Source: an uncultured Bacteroides sp. (GTDB lineage Bacteria > Bacteroidota > Bacteroidia > Bacteroidales > Bacteroidaceae). Taken from it: a DNA stretch of 64,000 nt. The stretch lies in NCBI GenBank assembly GCA_947646015.1, contig CANSEY010000001.1:124001-188000 (forward strand), written 5' to 3'. Made by a program: the position numbers and the translations under genes. How positions within the stretch are numbered: position 1 is the stretch's first letter; every line of letters starts with the position of its first letter. This document shows, in pieces, positions 9,800-18,423 of the stretch. The notes beneath the pieces were generated by a model. The model made no database searches and had not been told where the DNA came from. It saw only the letters and a program-made list of their open reading frames with translations.

Positions 9800-10540
9800 A
9801 TGAAAAACCGACATTACTTAAGGCACATACTGGCCATTACTGCGTTATTATTCAATGGAGAAACCATTTACTCGCAAACTTATCCAATAGAAAACTACTT
9901 AAAAGCAGCAGGAGACTATGTTACTATTTACAATGGTGAAATCGAATTAACATACAGTCTTGCCCAATACGACAATCTTCCCTATTTTCAAGGTGATGAA
10001 TTTACCACAGGAGAGATTATCTTCAAAGGAAACCGATACCCGGGACTGGATCTTCATTTGGATTTACACAAAGACCAACTTTGTGCACTGACTCCTGACA
10101 GCCATTACAGCATGATTATCAATAATGAAGGAATCGAACAAGTCAACCTGCACAATACTACATTTATCTATTTCCGTCCGACAAAGAAGACAGATCTCAA
10201 TAAGGGATTTTACGAATTACTACAAGACGGAAAGCGACTGAGACTGCTGGCACGAAAAACATACTCCGTTGCTCAGATCAACGTAGAAAAAATAGCCAAA
10301 ACCCGCAAACATCAAACTGAATACTTCATATACGGAGTAAAATATTATCTGGAATACAATGGGATATATTATCCCGTCAGTAACAACAAGTCGTTTGCCA
10401 AGATCTTTCCGGAGCAACATAAACTGATAAAACGTTACGCACGAAAACATAAACTTAATTTTCGCCATGACGCTGATGCCTCATTAATCGCTCTTACTAA
10501 CTTTTGTGAAGAATTGATAGACCAAAAACAAACACGATGA
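9800..10540 (+). CDS. Secreted protein of unknown function, first gene of envelope operon
   Basis: A 246-residue protein not recognised as any named family. It starts with a likely signal peptide (hydrophobic ILAITALLFNG, then cleavage near IYSQ). The mature part is mixed alpha/beta and rich in Tyr, Asn and Lys. It contains several aromatic-rich strands (for example YYLEYNGIYYPV) and a basic helical tail after about residue 205. There are no cysteines suggesting a lipoprotein anchor. Its TGA overlaps the ATG of the next gene by 4 bp, so translation is probably coupled to the TonB-dependent receptor. An accessory role for that receptor or its cargo is an inference from position only. Confidence 0.8.
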   Translation: MKNRHYLRHILAITALLFNGETIYSQTYPIENYLKAAGDYVTIYNGEIELTYSLAQYDNLPYFQGDEFTTGEIIFKGNRYPGLDLHLDLHKDQLCALTPDSHYSMIINNEGIEQVNLHNTTFIYFRPTKKTDLNKGFYELLQDGKRLRLLARKTYSVAQINVEKIAKTRKHQTEYFIYGVKYYLEYNGIYYPVSNNKSFAKIFPEQHKLIKRYARKHKLNFRHDADASLIALTNFCEELIDQKQTR

Positions 10541-13287
10541 AAAAAAGTACATACTTATGGATGTTGCCCCTACTATTTGCATGGCCGCAACAAATGACGG
10601 CTCAACACCCCCTCTCACTTCCTGCCGACAGTATAACTATTGACTCCTTATTGGAGACTGTAGAAAAAAATACACCCTATAGGGTTTTCAGCACTATTAG
10701 TGCTCCTTTCAAGGTTTTGGTGAAAGGAAAAGCTTCACCCCTGCAACAATTAAAAGAAGCACTTGAGCCGACTCCCTATAAATTGTCAGTATCCGGAAAC
10801 AATTTATTCGTGCTGAAAGAGCAGGAACTCATCACGCTATTACCTGCTAAACTGACCGGAGAACCGGAAAAAGGCGAAAGTTATTATGGTGACGTATATA
10901 CTTACCTAAGCGGAGAACCTGAAAAGGCATCTTCAGAAAACAAAGTGTATAATGTGGGAGATGTACGAATCAAGCAACCACCACGAAAAGCGGTACTCAA
11001 AGGGCAAGTTACTAACTTTAAAACCGGTGAGCCCATGATAGGCATCAATCTGATTTTAAAGGACCCATGGATTGCGACGACAACAGATGTTAAGGGAAAC
11101 TTTACTCTTGAACTTCCTACCGGACACAAACAAATTGATATCAAAGGACTTAACATTAAAGATACCCGTCGACAAATTATGCTTTACAGTGATGGTACAC
11201 TGGACATCGAACTTGAAGAAACTACACATATGCTGGACGAAGTAACCATTACTTCCGGACGTATACAAAATGTGAAAAGTACGCAATTAGGAGCAGAAAC
11301 ACTGCGTCCAACCCAATTGAAGAATATCCCGATGGCTTTGGGAGAAGTAGACATTTTAAAGATGGTACAGGCTTTACCCGGTGTAAAAACAGTAGGTGAA
11401 GCTTCAAGCGGCTTCAACGTACGTGGTGGAGCTACCGACCAGAATCTAATTCTGCTAAATGACGGAACCATCTATAACCCGAACCATTTATTCGGCTTTT
11501 TTGCAGCCTTCAATTCAGATATGGTAAAAGAAGCCGAGATATATAAAAGCAGCATCCCGGCACAATATGGTGGACGTATTTCATCCATTCTGGATATCAC
11601 CGGTAAAGAAGCCAATAAAGAAAAATTCACCGGTTCGGCCGGTATCGGTCTGGTAACGAGTAAACTGAATCTGGAGATTCCGATTATCAAAGACAGAACG
11701 TCTGTATTACTAAGTGGGCGTACTACGTATTCTGACTGGATCATGAAGCAGCTTCCGGAGAAAAGCGGATACAAAAACGGTACCGCCGGCTTTTATGATT
11801 TGGCTGCTATTGTGGCACATAAATTCAATGACAAACATAGTCTTAATGTCTACGGATACTATAGTCATGACCGTTTCGCTTTCAATTCAAACGAAAAATA
11901 CGGCTACAATAATCTCAATGCTTCCGCACGATGGAGAGCTGTATTTAACGAAAAACTGATAGGATACTTCTCCGCCGGATACGATCATTACGATTACAAT
12001 AACCGCGAGACCGTCAATGTATCAGCTGCTTATAAACTTTCATTTGATATTAATCAGTATTTTGTCAAAGCAGACTTCACAAACATACTGGCCGATAAGC
12101 ACACGCTCAACTTTGGTTTCAAGTCCATGCTCTATCATATCAATTCGGGCACTTATGAACCTGAAGGAAGTGAATCATTTGTAAAAAAGGACGTTTTACA
12201 AAAGGATAAAGCCTTGGAAACGGCATTTTATTTAGGTGATGAATGGGAAATCACTCCCAAACTATCGGTCAACGCAGGTATCCGTTACTCACTGTTCAGT
12301 GCACTCGGTCCACGTTCGTACTATCAATATGCATCAGGCATGCTCCCACACGAATCGACCATAACGGACACCATCACTGCAGGAGCAGGAAAATTCATGA
12401 AGACTTATCATGGGCCGGAATTCCGGTTATCCGCCCGGTATGCCTTCACAGATAATTTCTCGGTCAAAGCCGGATTTAACTCGATGCGGCAATATATCCA
12501 TAAGTTGTCGAACACTGTCATTATGTCGCCAACGGATACATGGAAGTTGAGCGATGTGAACATCAAACCCCAAAGAGGCTGGCAAGCCGCAGCCGGACTT
12601 TATCTAAATTCTCCGAGTGGCATCTGGGAATATTCTGTGGAAGGATATTACAAACGAATGTCCGATTACCTGGATTATCGTGGAGGAGCAAAGCTACTTA
12701 TGAACCACCATATTGAAACTGACGTCATCAACACGCAGGGACATGCTTATGGCGTAGAATTGCAGGTAAAAAAACAAGTCGGTAAGCTCAACGGATGGAT
12801 GAGTTACACGTATTCACGTACCTTCTTGAGACAGAATGATAAACGAATTGAGAAACCGGTGAATAACGGTGACTGGTATCCTACAGAATACGATAAGCCT
12901 CACGACTTTAAGTTTGTAGGTAATTACAAATTTACGCATCGATACAGTATGTCAATCAACGTGGATTATAGCACAGGACGCCCCACTACCATACCTGCCG
13001 GACAGTATTATGATGAATCAACGCAATCGATGCGAGTTTACTATACGGAAAGAAACTCATACCGCATTCCGGATTACTTTCGTACAGATATCTCTTTTAA
13101 TATAGAACCCAGCCATCATCTGACCCTGTTGACACATAGTTCTATTTCGATTGGGGTATACAATGTAACCGGAAGAAAGAATGTGTATTCTATTTATTAT
13201 ATGCCGGAAGAAGGACAAATAAAAGGATACCAGATGTCTATTTTCGGAGTTCCGATTCCTTTCATTACGTATAACATAAAATTCTAA
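10537..13287 (+). CDS. TonB-dependent outer-membrane receptor with STN-like and carboxypeptidase-like N-terminal domains
   Basis: A 916-residue outer-membrane receptor. A signal peptide (to about residue 22) is followed by an STN-like segment (ITIDSLLETVEKNTPYRVF, about 33-95). A CarboxypepD_reg-like beta-sandwich starts at AVLKGQVTNFKTGEPMIGIN (about 153-230). The plug (about 240-350) has ALPGVKTVGEASSGFNVRGG, and a beta-barrel extends to a terminal aromatic strand ending YNIKF. It differs from the classic SusC layout: no SusD follows. Instead a DUF4249 lipoprotein does, a pairing common in Bacteroidetes. The substrate is unknown. It overlaps the upstream gene by 4 bp and is 4 bp from the next, clearly an operon. 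Confidence 0.9.
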   Translation: MKKSTYLWMLPLLFAWPQQMTAQHPLSLPADSITIDSLLETVEKNTPYRVFSTISAPFKVLVKGKASPLQQLKEALEPTPYKLSVSGNNLFVLKEQELITLLPAKLTGEPEKGESYYGDVYTYLSGEPEKASSENKVYNVGDVRIKQPPRKAVLKGQVTNFKTGEPMIGINLILKDPWIATTTDVKGNFTLELPTGHKQIDIKGLNIKDTRRQIMLYSDGTLDIELEETTHMLDEVTITSGRIQNVKSTQLGAETLRPTQLKNIPMALGEVDILKMVQALPGVKTVGEASSGFNVRGGATDQNLILLNDGTIYNPNHLFGFFAAFNSDMVKEAEIYKSSIPAQYGGRISSILDITGKEANKEKFTGSAGIGLVTSKLNLEIPIIKDRTSVLLSGRTTYSDWIMKQLPEKSGYKNGTAGFYDLAAIVAHKFNDKHSLNVYGYYSHDRFAFNSNEKYGYNNLNASARWRAVFNEKLIGYFSAGYDHYDYNNRETVNVSAAYKLSFDINQYFVKADFTNILADKHTLNFGFKSMLYHINSGTYEPEGSESFVKKDVLQKDKALETAFYLGDEWEITPKLSVNAGIRYSLFSALGPRSYYQYASGMLPHESTITDTITAGAGKFMKTYHGPEFRLSARYAFTDNFSVKAGFNSMRQYIHKLSNTVIMSPTDTWKLSDVNIKPQRGWQAAAGLYLNSPSGIWEYSVEGYYKRMSDYLDYRGGAKLLMNHHIETDVINTQGHAYGVELQVKKQVGKLNGWMSYTYSRTFLRQNDKRIEKPVNNGDWYPTEYDKPHDFKFVGNYKFTHRYSMSINVDYSTGRPTTIPAGQYYDESTQSMRVYYTERNSYRIPDYFRTDISFNIEPSHHLTLLTHSSISIGVYNVTGRKNVYSIYYMPEEGQIKGYQMSIFGVPIPFITYNIKF

Positions 13288-13291
13288 CACC

Positions 13292-14443
13292 ATGCTGAAA
13301 TCAAAATATAAAATCTATCTGTTACTACTCTGCCTGACAGGTTGTGTTTCAGAATACAACGCACAACTACCTTCTTCCGATGAAGAATTGCTGGTAGTAA
13401 CCGGCGACATTATCGCTAATACAGAAGCCATATTCTCATTAAGCAAAAGTATTCCACTATCCGAAGACATGCCGGAAGATTATCGAAACATTTATGCCAG
13501 AATTGCTGTAGTAGGCAGCGACGGCTATCGAAGTGATTTCGGAACGGCTCTTGGTGATGGTAAATACCAGGTCAGTATCGGTGAATTGCAGGATGATGTA
13601 TCCTACGGAATAGAGATAGAATGCGACGGAGAGATTTATACCTCGTCTCCTTCCACACCGATGGTATCTTCTGAAATAGACAGTGTTTCGTGGATACAGC
13701 CAGAACCTGAACAAGCACTTTCTATACGGGTATCGACCCATGGTGATCCCGGAAAAACTCAATACTATATGTGGAACTATCGGGAAGACTGGGAGATAAG
13801 AGCCAGCTACATTACAACTTGCTACTTTGATCCGGATATGAACCGCATCTATGAAGACAGCAATTATCCAACTTTCTATTGTTGGAAAAAGGAAATATCA
13901 AGAAATATATTGATTGGCTCTACGGAAAAGTTGAAAGAACATCTGATCATAAATAATAAGCTACTCGATGTGCCGGTCAATGAAGACAGATTCACTGTAC
14001 TATACAGCATACAGGTACAGCAACGGGCATTGAGTAAAGAGGGATATGAATATTACTTGAATGTACAGCAACAGAATGAAGAAATGGGAGGAATCTTTAC
14101 TCCACAACCCTCTGAAATCCAAGGAAACATTAGTTGTATCAGTCAGCCCGAACGAAGGACGATCGGTTATGTAGGCGTCTATAAAAACATCTCTGAAAAG
14201 AGAATATACATTCATCCCAACGAAATTAAACGTCCTCCTCTATACAGTGGCTGTGAAGAAGTGTCGGATAGCGAAATGGATGAACAGGGCTATAGCACAT
14301 ATCTGATAAGATACCTTGCCGGTTATCGTCCAGTCGGTACAGGCACTCACATTGACCACTGGGCCCTACAGAGATGTACAGAATGTGAAGCCAACGGAGG
14401 AAGTAAAAACAAGCCTTCATTCTGGCCCAACGATCATCAATAA
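13292..14443 (+). CDS. DUF4249 surface/periplasmic lipoprotein
   Basis: A 383-residue lipoprotein with the lipobox LTGC (Cys18). The N-terminal beta-domain (EELLVVTGDIIANTEAIFSLSKSIPL) and the DUF4249 fold that follows are typical of proteins encoded next to SusC-like receptors lacking a SusD. By that position it may act as the receptor's lid or capture protein, but no function is established for the family. Near the C-terminus are paired cysteines (RCTECEANGG) preceding a short conserved-looking tail rich in W, P and N. The ATG is 4 bp after the receptor's stop. Confidence 0.85.
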   Translation: MLKSKYKIYLLLLCLTGCVSEYNAQLPSSDEELLVVTGDIIANTEAIFSLSKSIPLSEDMPEDYRNIYARIAVVGSDGYRSDFGTALGDGKYQVSIGELQDDVSYGIEIECDGEIYTSSPSTPMVSSEIDSVSWIQPEPEQALSIRVSTHGDPGKTQYYMWNYREDWEIRASYITTCYFDPDMNRIYEDSNYPTFYCWKKEISRNILIGSTEKLKEHLIINNKLLDVPVNEDRFTVLYSIQVQQRALSKEGYEYYLNVQQQNEEMGGIFTPQPSEIQGNISCISQPERRTIGYVGVYKNISEKRIYIHPNEIKRPPLYSGCEEVSDSEMDEQGYSTYLIRYLAGYRPVGTGTHIDHWALQRCTECEANGGSKNKPSFWPNDHQ

Positions 14444-14452
14444 CTTAAACAA

Positions 14453-14459
14453 AAGGAGG
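14453..14459 (+). promoter_or_regulatory. Strong Shine-Dalgarno sequence before the MG/plug protein
   Basis: AAGGAGG ends 5 nt before the ATG at 14465. Such a full match to the anti-SD sequence is unusual here, where most genes have A-rich, weak sites. Confidence 0.6.
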
Positions 14460-14464
14460 CAATT

Positions 14465-16147
14465 ATGAAACGGATTTTCACACTATATCTCTTTATCTTA
14501 TTCTGTCTGATTTTGCAAGCACAAGAAGAATTATATGAACGGGTATATGTACATACGGATAAAACGTGTTATTTGGCCGGTGAAGAAGTATGGCTCAAAT
14601 TTTATACTATTGACACACATTTTCGCCCATCTTCTTTCAGCAAAGTGGGATACATAGAAATATCGAATACTGAACGGCCTAAAGCACAACTTAAACTGGC
14701 ACTTGACAATGGGAGCGGTTCGGGCAAAGTCAAGATTCCTACAGACGCTCCTTCGGGAATTTATGAATTGACCGGATACACACGATATATGAGGAATGAA
14801 GGAGAAAAAGTGTTCTTCAGAAAATCCATTGCTGTAATTAACACTTTCCGAGTATCAGACTCCGATCCTATTGAACTAGCGGATTCTGCCGAGATATATC
14901 CGAAAGGGAAACCGGCTACCACCGAAAATATTCATATAAAAACTTCCCAGTCGAATTACAACACACGCCAACTCGTAGAATTGACCATTAATAGACTACC
15001 GGATGAAGTATCCGATCTTACTGTCTCGGTAAGCCGTAATGATTCACTGGTAACCCTCCCGCCTCTTGAAGAATCCACCTGGAGAAAACAAGTAACCGCT
15101 ACTCCCGGAACATTTTCCGGAAAATGGATACCGGAATATGAAGGGCATATCATCTGCGGACAGATAGAAAGCCCTACAGGAGAAACATTGAAGCAAGTAC
15201 AAAATGAACCTATATCAGCCGACATCGCTTTCGTAGGAAAAGATATACGATATGTGCAAGGACAAGTGGAATCGGGAGGAAATACACTGTTCTACACAAG
15301 CCATGTATATGGAACAAACGATGTAGTAGCCGCTGCATGGAACATTAACGGGGAACCGTTCAGAATGAACATCTTATCACCCTTCAGTGAAAAGTTACCC
15401 CAAAACCTGCCATCATTAAAACTCTATCGGAATAAAAAACGACTGTTGGAAAGGAGCATAGGTATACAGCTGCAGCAAGTCACAGTGCTCGATTCATTGG
15501 ATCATGCTATTCCTCTGCAATCTTGTTATGGACTTCAACCTTATCTGAATTACAATTTGGATGAATACACACGATTCAATACAATGACAGAAACTTTCGT
15601 GGAATTCGTACGCAGTGTGATAATACGTAAAGTTAATGGAAAACGTAGATTAAGAGTACTCAAAGAAGGAGAAAAAAGATTCAATATCGGAAATACATTG
15701 GTACTGCTGGACGGTGTTCCCATTCATGACCATGAGGATATTTTAAAATATAATCCCAGATTGGTGAAGAAAATCGAAATATATAACGGCCGTTATGGAT
15801 TTGGTGGTGAAGTATTCGAATGCATGATTTCACTTACTACCCAAAGAGGAGACTTACCTTCCATACAGCTTAGTGACGATTCACGACTAACGGTTTACGA
15901 GTGTCCGCAACTGCCTGTTACATTTAAGATGCCTGAATATAAAGACGCTACTGACAAAAAATCACGTAGACCGGATTTCCGCCATACGCTATACTGGAAT
16001 CCCTCTGTAGAGACAGAAGCAGGAATAGATACCACACTTTCATTCTATACTTCTGACCTTGAAGGAGAATTTAAGGTGGTAGTGGAAGGCTTCACATTAA
16101 AAGGAGAGCTGATCAGAGGCGAGGTAAACTTCCATGTGAAAAAATGA
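14465..16147 (+). CDS. Exported macroglobulin-like protein with a TonB-plug-like segment but no barrel
   Basis: A 560-residue exported protein (signal peptide to about residue 19, LILQAQ). The N-terminus is an MG2-like domain with the tell-tale YVHTDKTCYLAGEEVWLKFY, followed by at least one more beta-sandwich to about residue 300. Residues about 410-455 resemble a TonB receptor plug: NTLVLLDGVPI, then KYNPRLVKKIEIYNGRYGFG. The C-terminus (LYWNPSVETEAGIDTTLSFYTSD) looks like the A2M-type domain that ends in FKVVVEG. No beta-barrel follows, so it cannot be a transporter by itself. It is the last gene of the receptor/DUF4249 operon. Related proteins are often annotated only as 'MG2 domain' or 'plug domain' proteins, with function unknown. 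Confidence 0.8.
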   Translation: MKRIFTLYLFILFCLILQAQEELYERVYVHTDKTCYLAGEEVWLKFYTIDTHFRPSSFSKVGYIEISNTERPKAQLKLALDNGSGSGKVKIPTDAPSGIYELTGYTRYMRNEGEKVFFRKSIAVINTFRVSDSDPIELADSAEIYPKGKPATTENIHIKTSQSNYNTRQLVELTINRLPDEVSDLTVSVSRNDSLVTLPPLEESTWRKQVTATPGTFSGKWIPEYEGHIICGQIESPTGETLKQVQNEPISADIAFVGKDIRYVQGQVESGGNTLFYTSHVYGTNDVVAAAWNINGEPFRMNILSPFSEKLPQNLPSLKLYRNKKRLLERSIGIQLQQVTVLDSLDHAIPLQSCYGLQPYLNYNLDEYTRFNTMTETFVEFVRSVIIRKVNGKRRLRVLKEGEKRFNIGNTLVLLDGVPIHDHEDILKYNPRLVKKIEIYNGRYGFGGEVFECMISLTTQRGDLPSIQLSDDSRLTVYECPQLPVTFKMPEYKDATDKKSRRPDFRHTLYWNPSVETEAGIDTTLSFYTSDLEGEFKVVVEGFTLKGELIRGEVNFHVKK

Positions 16148-16197
16148 CCCGGCCTCAAAACTCAACGACACGAAACAAACTTGAGTCAAAATAAAAA

Positions 16198-16233
16198 AAG
16201 TGGGGAACACTTTTATTTAGTGTATCCCCACTT
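16198..16233 (-). terminator. Terminator of the micro-ORF unit, also facing the envelope operon
   Basis: Arms 16198-16210 and 16220-16233 pair as AAGTGGGGA plus ACAC with one bulge. On the minus strand the stem is followed by a long T run, a good intrinsic terminator. It can also stop plus-strand transcription from the operon ending at 16147. Its minus-strand left arm overlaps the last codons of the 28-residue ORF. Confidence 0.7.
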
Positions 16234-16299
16234 CATCATTTCATTTCTGCCGGCTTCTCTCAAACATCTTTCCAGCAGATGCATTACTACTTTTTTCAT
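16213..16299 (-). CDS. Candidate 28-residue micro-protein (second ORF of unit)
   Basis: A minus-strand ORF of 28 codons plus TAA. It begins MKKVVMHLLERCLREAGR and ends MMKWGYTK. It is strongly basic and can form an amphipathic helix over residues 4-16, with no membrane-spanning segment. It lies 64 nt after the stop of another short ORF in the same unit. Both peptides end in a W-G-Y motif. The terminator stem overlaps its last codons. No family is recognised. Evidence is the promoter-ORF-ORF-terminator layout and the shared C-terminal motif. It could instead be non-coding RNA. Confidence 0.45.
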   Translation of the reverse strand: MKKVVMHLLERCLREAGRNEMMKWGYTK

Positions 16300-16363
16300 T
16301 GCTTTAAATACTAATAATAATTACCTTAATTAATACACACTGAAAACCTGAAGGGAAAAACGC

Positions 16364-16438
16364 TTAGAGCGTCACATATCCCCAAATGTTAGGATTGGCA
16401 TTAGCCAAATTCTTTAATAAACTTCTTACAATCTTCAT
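16364..16438 (-). CDS. Candidate 24-residue micro-protein (first ORF of unit)
   Basis: A minus-strand ORF of 24 codons plus TAA. It starts MKIVRSLLKNLANANPN and ends IWGYVTL. It is basic, with an amphipathic N-terminal half. A purine-rich stretch (AAGGTAAAAAG) lies just before the ATG and could serve as a ribosome site. A -7 promoter box at 16504-16511 would give a leader of about 60 nt. The W-G-Y near its end recurs in the next ORF (16213-16299), suggesting related or co-acting peptides. No similarity to a known family is recognised. Confidence 0.45.
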   Translation of the reverse strand: MKIVRSLLKNLANANPNIWGYVTL

Positions 16439-16503
16439 AATCTTTTTACCTTAAAAACTGTTACCTAAAAACTTTGTTATCCTAATTTTTATGTTTTACA
16501 ACA

Positions 16504-16511
16504 CAAAAGTA
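16504..16511 (-). promoter_or_regulatory. Bacteroides -7 box for the micro-ORF unit
   Basis: On the minus strand this reads TACTTTTG, an exact TAnnTTTG match. Nothing but the two short ORFs and the terminator lies downstream before the convergent operon. The 230 bp upstream of it (16512-16740) hold no gene that I can see. Confidence 0.5.
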
Positions 16512-16744
16512 AAGCCAAAACAGATACGTTGTACTCAAAAGCAAGATAAAAACATGTTTTAAAACACATTTCTTGATGTATATCAAGAAAAAGAGTCCCG
16601 GATGGTAATCAAAAGACAAAACAGGACAATAAGGGAGTCAAAAAGACAGGCTGCAACTGACAATATCTCACATCCGAATGACAGGCCGTCATAAAGTAGA
16701 CAGGAAGAAAGATAGTTTTCAAAAGTAGAAAAGACACTAAAAAG

Positions 16745-16781
16745 AAAAGAGGAAAGCGTTTACACCACGCTTACCTCTTTT
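16745..16781 (-). terminator. pepD terminator
   Basis: A 15-bp stem with one mismatch (arms 16745-16759 and 16767-16781) and a 7-nt loop, followed on the minus strand by a T-rich tail. It lies 20 bp past the pepD stop. Confidence 0.75.
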
Positions 16782-16800
16782 CACTATCAATGGACTTTAT

Positions 16801-18258
16801 TTATTTCATTGGAGTCTGCTCCAAAGTAGCAATTAAAAAGTCATAGAATTTTTGAACTGTCGGAATCAAAGCTCTTTCATCGGGAGAATGCGGAGAGCGT
16901 AGTGTTGGCCCAAATGAAATCATATCCAACCCAGGAATAATAGCTCCGATGATACCACATTCCAATCCGGCATGAATTACTTTCACTGCCGGTTCTGTAC
17001 CAAACTGGTTCTTGTAAGATTCCTTCATAGCATGTAAAATCGGAGAATTAATATCGGGTTGCCATCCGGAATAGCCTCCGGTCATCTCTACCTTCATACC
17101 TGCCATAGAAAAACAGCATTCCAAACTGGTAGTCAGACATTCCTTCATACTGTCACTGGAACTGCGCGCAAGGATTTTGAAAGAGGCTTTACCTTCACCA
17201 ATATTGATGATAGCTAAATTTGAAGAGGTTTCCACGGTATCGGGAATAGTAGGAATCATACGCATCACACCATTCTGGCAAGCAAAAATAGCATCGATCA
17301 GATTATCCTGGATTTCTTCAGGAACTTCTCCAGCAGGTAATTCTACCCGTTCTGCAGTAAAGCTGATAGGAGTTTCGATCGCTTTGAACTCTTCATTGAA
17401 AAGATCTTCACAATATTTCACCAAAGCCAACAATTCTTCTTCATTTTCAGCAGGAATAGTCACTACAGCATGTGCCTCGCGAGGTATGGCATTCCGCATA
17501 TTTCCGCCTTCCCAGCTTGCCAGGCGGGCTTCATAAGTTGCTACTGCCTCACGTATAAAACGTACCAACAATTTGTTGGCATTGGCACGTCCCTGATTAA
17601 TCTCCAATCCGGAATGTCCTCCACGAAGACCTTTCAGATTCACTCTAATAGCGATATCACCTTCTTCCGGAGCAACTTCCTTATATTCAAGAGAAGCAGT
17701 TACATCCATACCACCAGCACAGCCAATATAAAGTTCACCTTCATCTTCAGAATCAAGATTAAGCAATATTTCGCCATTCACCGTACCCGGTTTTAAGCCA
17801 AAAGCACCATACATGCCCGTTTCTTCATCTTTCGTAATCAAAGCCTCCAATGGCCCGTGTTTTAGATTCTGATCTTCAAGAACAGCCATGATAGCAGCTA
17901 CACCCAAACCATTATCGGCCCCCAATGTAGTACCTTTCGCTTTTACCCATTCACCATCTATATAAGTTTCGATCGGATCTTTCTCAAAATCGTGAACTGT
18001 ATCGTTATTTTTCTGCGGAACCATATCCATATGTGCCTGAAGGATAACTCCTTTACGATTCTCCATCCCCGGAGTGGCGGGTTTACGGATAATCACATTA
18101 CCGGCATCATCCACAAAAGTTTTCAATCCAAGACTATTACCGAAGTTTACCAGAAATTCGGTAATTTTTTCCATATGTCCCGATGGCCGGGGAATCTGTG
18201 TCAAAGAATAAAAGTGCTTCCATACATTTTGTGGAGCTAAATCAAGAATTGTGCTCAT
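16801..18258 (-). CDS. pepD: Aminoacyl-histidine dipeptidase (M20C peptidase PepD)
   Basis: A 485-residue cytoplasmic dizinc metallopeptidase that cleaves Xaa-His and other dipeptides. Expected metal and catalytic residues are visible: His76 and Asp78 in LQAHMDMVPQ, Asp115 in LGADNGLG, the Glu pair at 145-146 in DEETGMYG, Asp in NLDSEDEGE, and a C-terminal His in SPHSPDER. The lid domain insertion begins after RGGHSGLEI. Its length matches E. coli PepD (485). It is a single gene with its own promoter box (18299-18306) and terminator. Confidence 0.95.
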   Translation of the reverse strand: MSTILDLAPQNVWKHFYSLTQIPRPSGHMEKITEFLVNFGNSLGLKTFVDDAGNVIIRKPATPGMENRKGVILQAHMDMVPQKNNDTVHDFEKDPIETYIDGEWVKAKGTTLGADNGLGVAAIMAVLEDQNLKHGPLEALITKDEETGMYGAFGLKPGTVNGEILLNLDSEDEGELYIGCAGGMDVTASLEYKEVAPEEGDIAIRVNLKGLRGGHSGLEINQGRANANKLLVRFIREAVATYEARLASWEGGNMRNAIPREAHAVVTIPAENEEELLALVKYCEDLFNEEFKAIETPISFTAERVELPAGEVPEEIQDNLIDAIFACQNGVMRMIPTIPDTVETSSNLAIINIGEGKASFKILARSSSDSMKECLTTSLECCFSMAGMKVEMTGGYSGWQPDINSPILHAMKESYKNQFGTEPAVKVIHAGLECGIIGAIIPGLDMISFGPTLRSPHSPDERALIPTVQKFYDFLIATLEQTPMK

Positions 18259-18298
18259 AAATGAATTATTTATAGGTTTTAAATCAATTTCTACAGGT

Positions 18299-18306
18299 CA
18301 AAGCTA
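18299..18306 (-). promoter_or_regulatory. Bacteroides -7 box for pepD
   Basis: On the minus strand this reads TAGCTTTG, matching TAnnTTTG, 40 bp before the pepD ATG. Confidence 0.55.
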
Positions 18307-18423
18307 CTAAAAAGAATGGAAAAGAAAGAATTACCGGAAGAAATTCAAATAAAAAAGTTCAAAAAGCGGATTCAGAGATTAAATATATATCTTTCGGTAC
18401 ATACAATATTTAATCCGCCCCCG

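Noticed and set aside
16801-18258. pepD as a carnosinase-like or succinyl-diaminopimelate peptidase
   Set aside because: Length, the lid insertion and the complete PepD metal residues favour the M20C dipeptidase.
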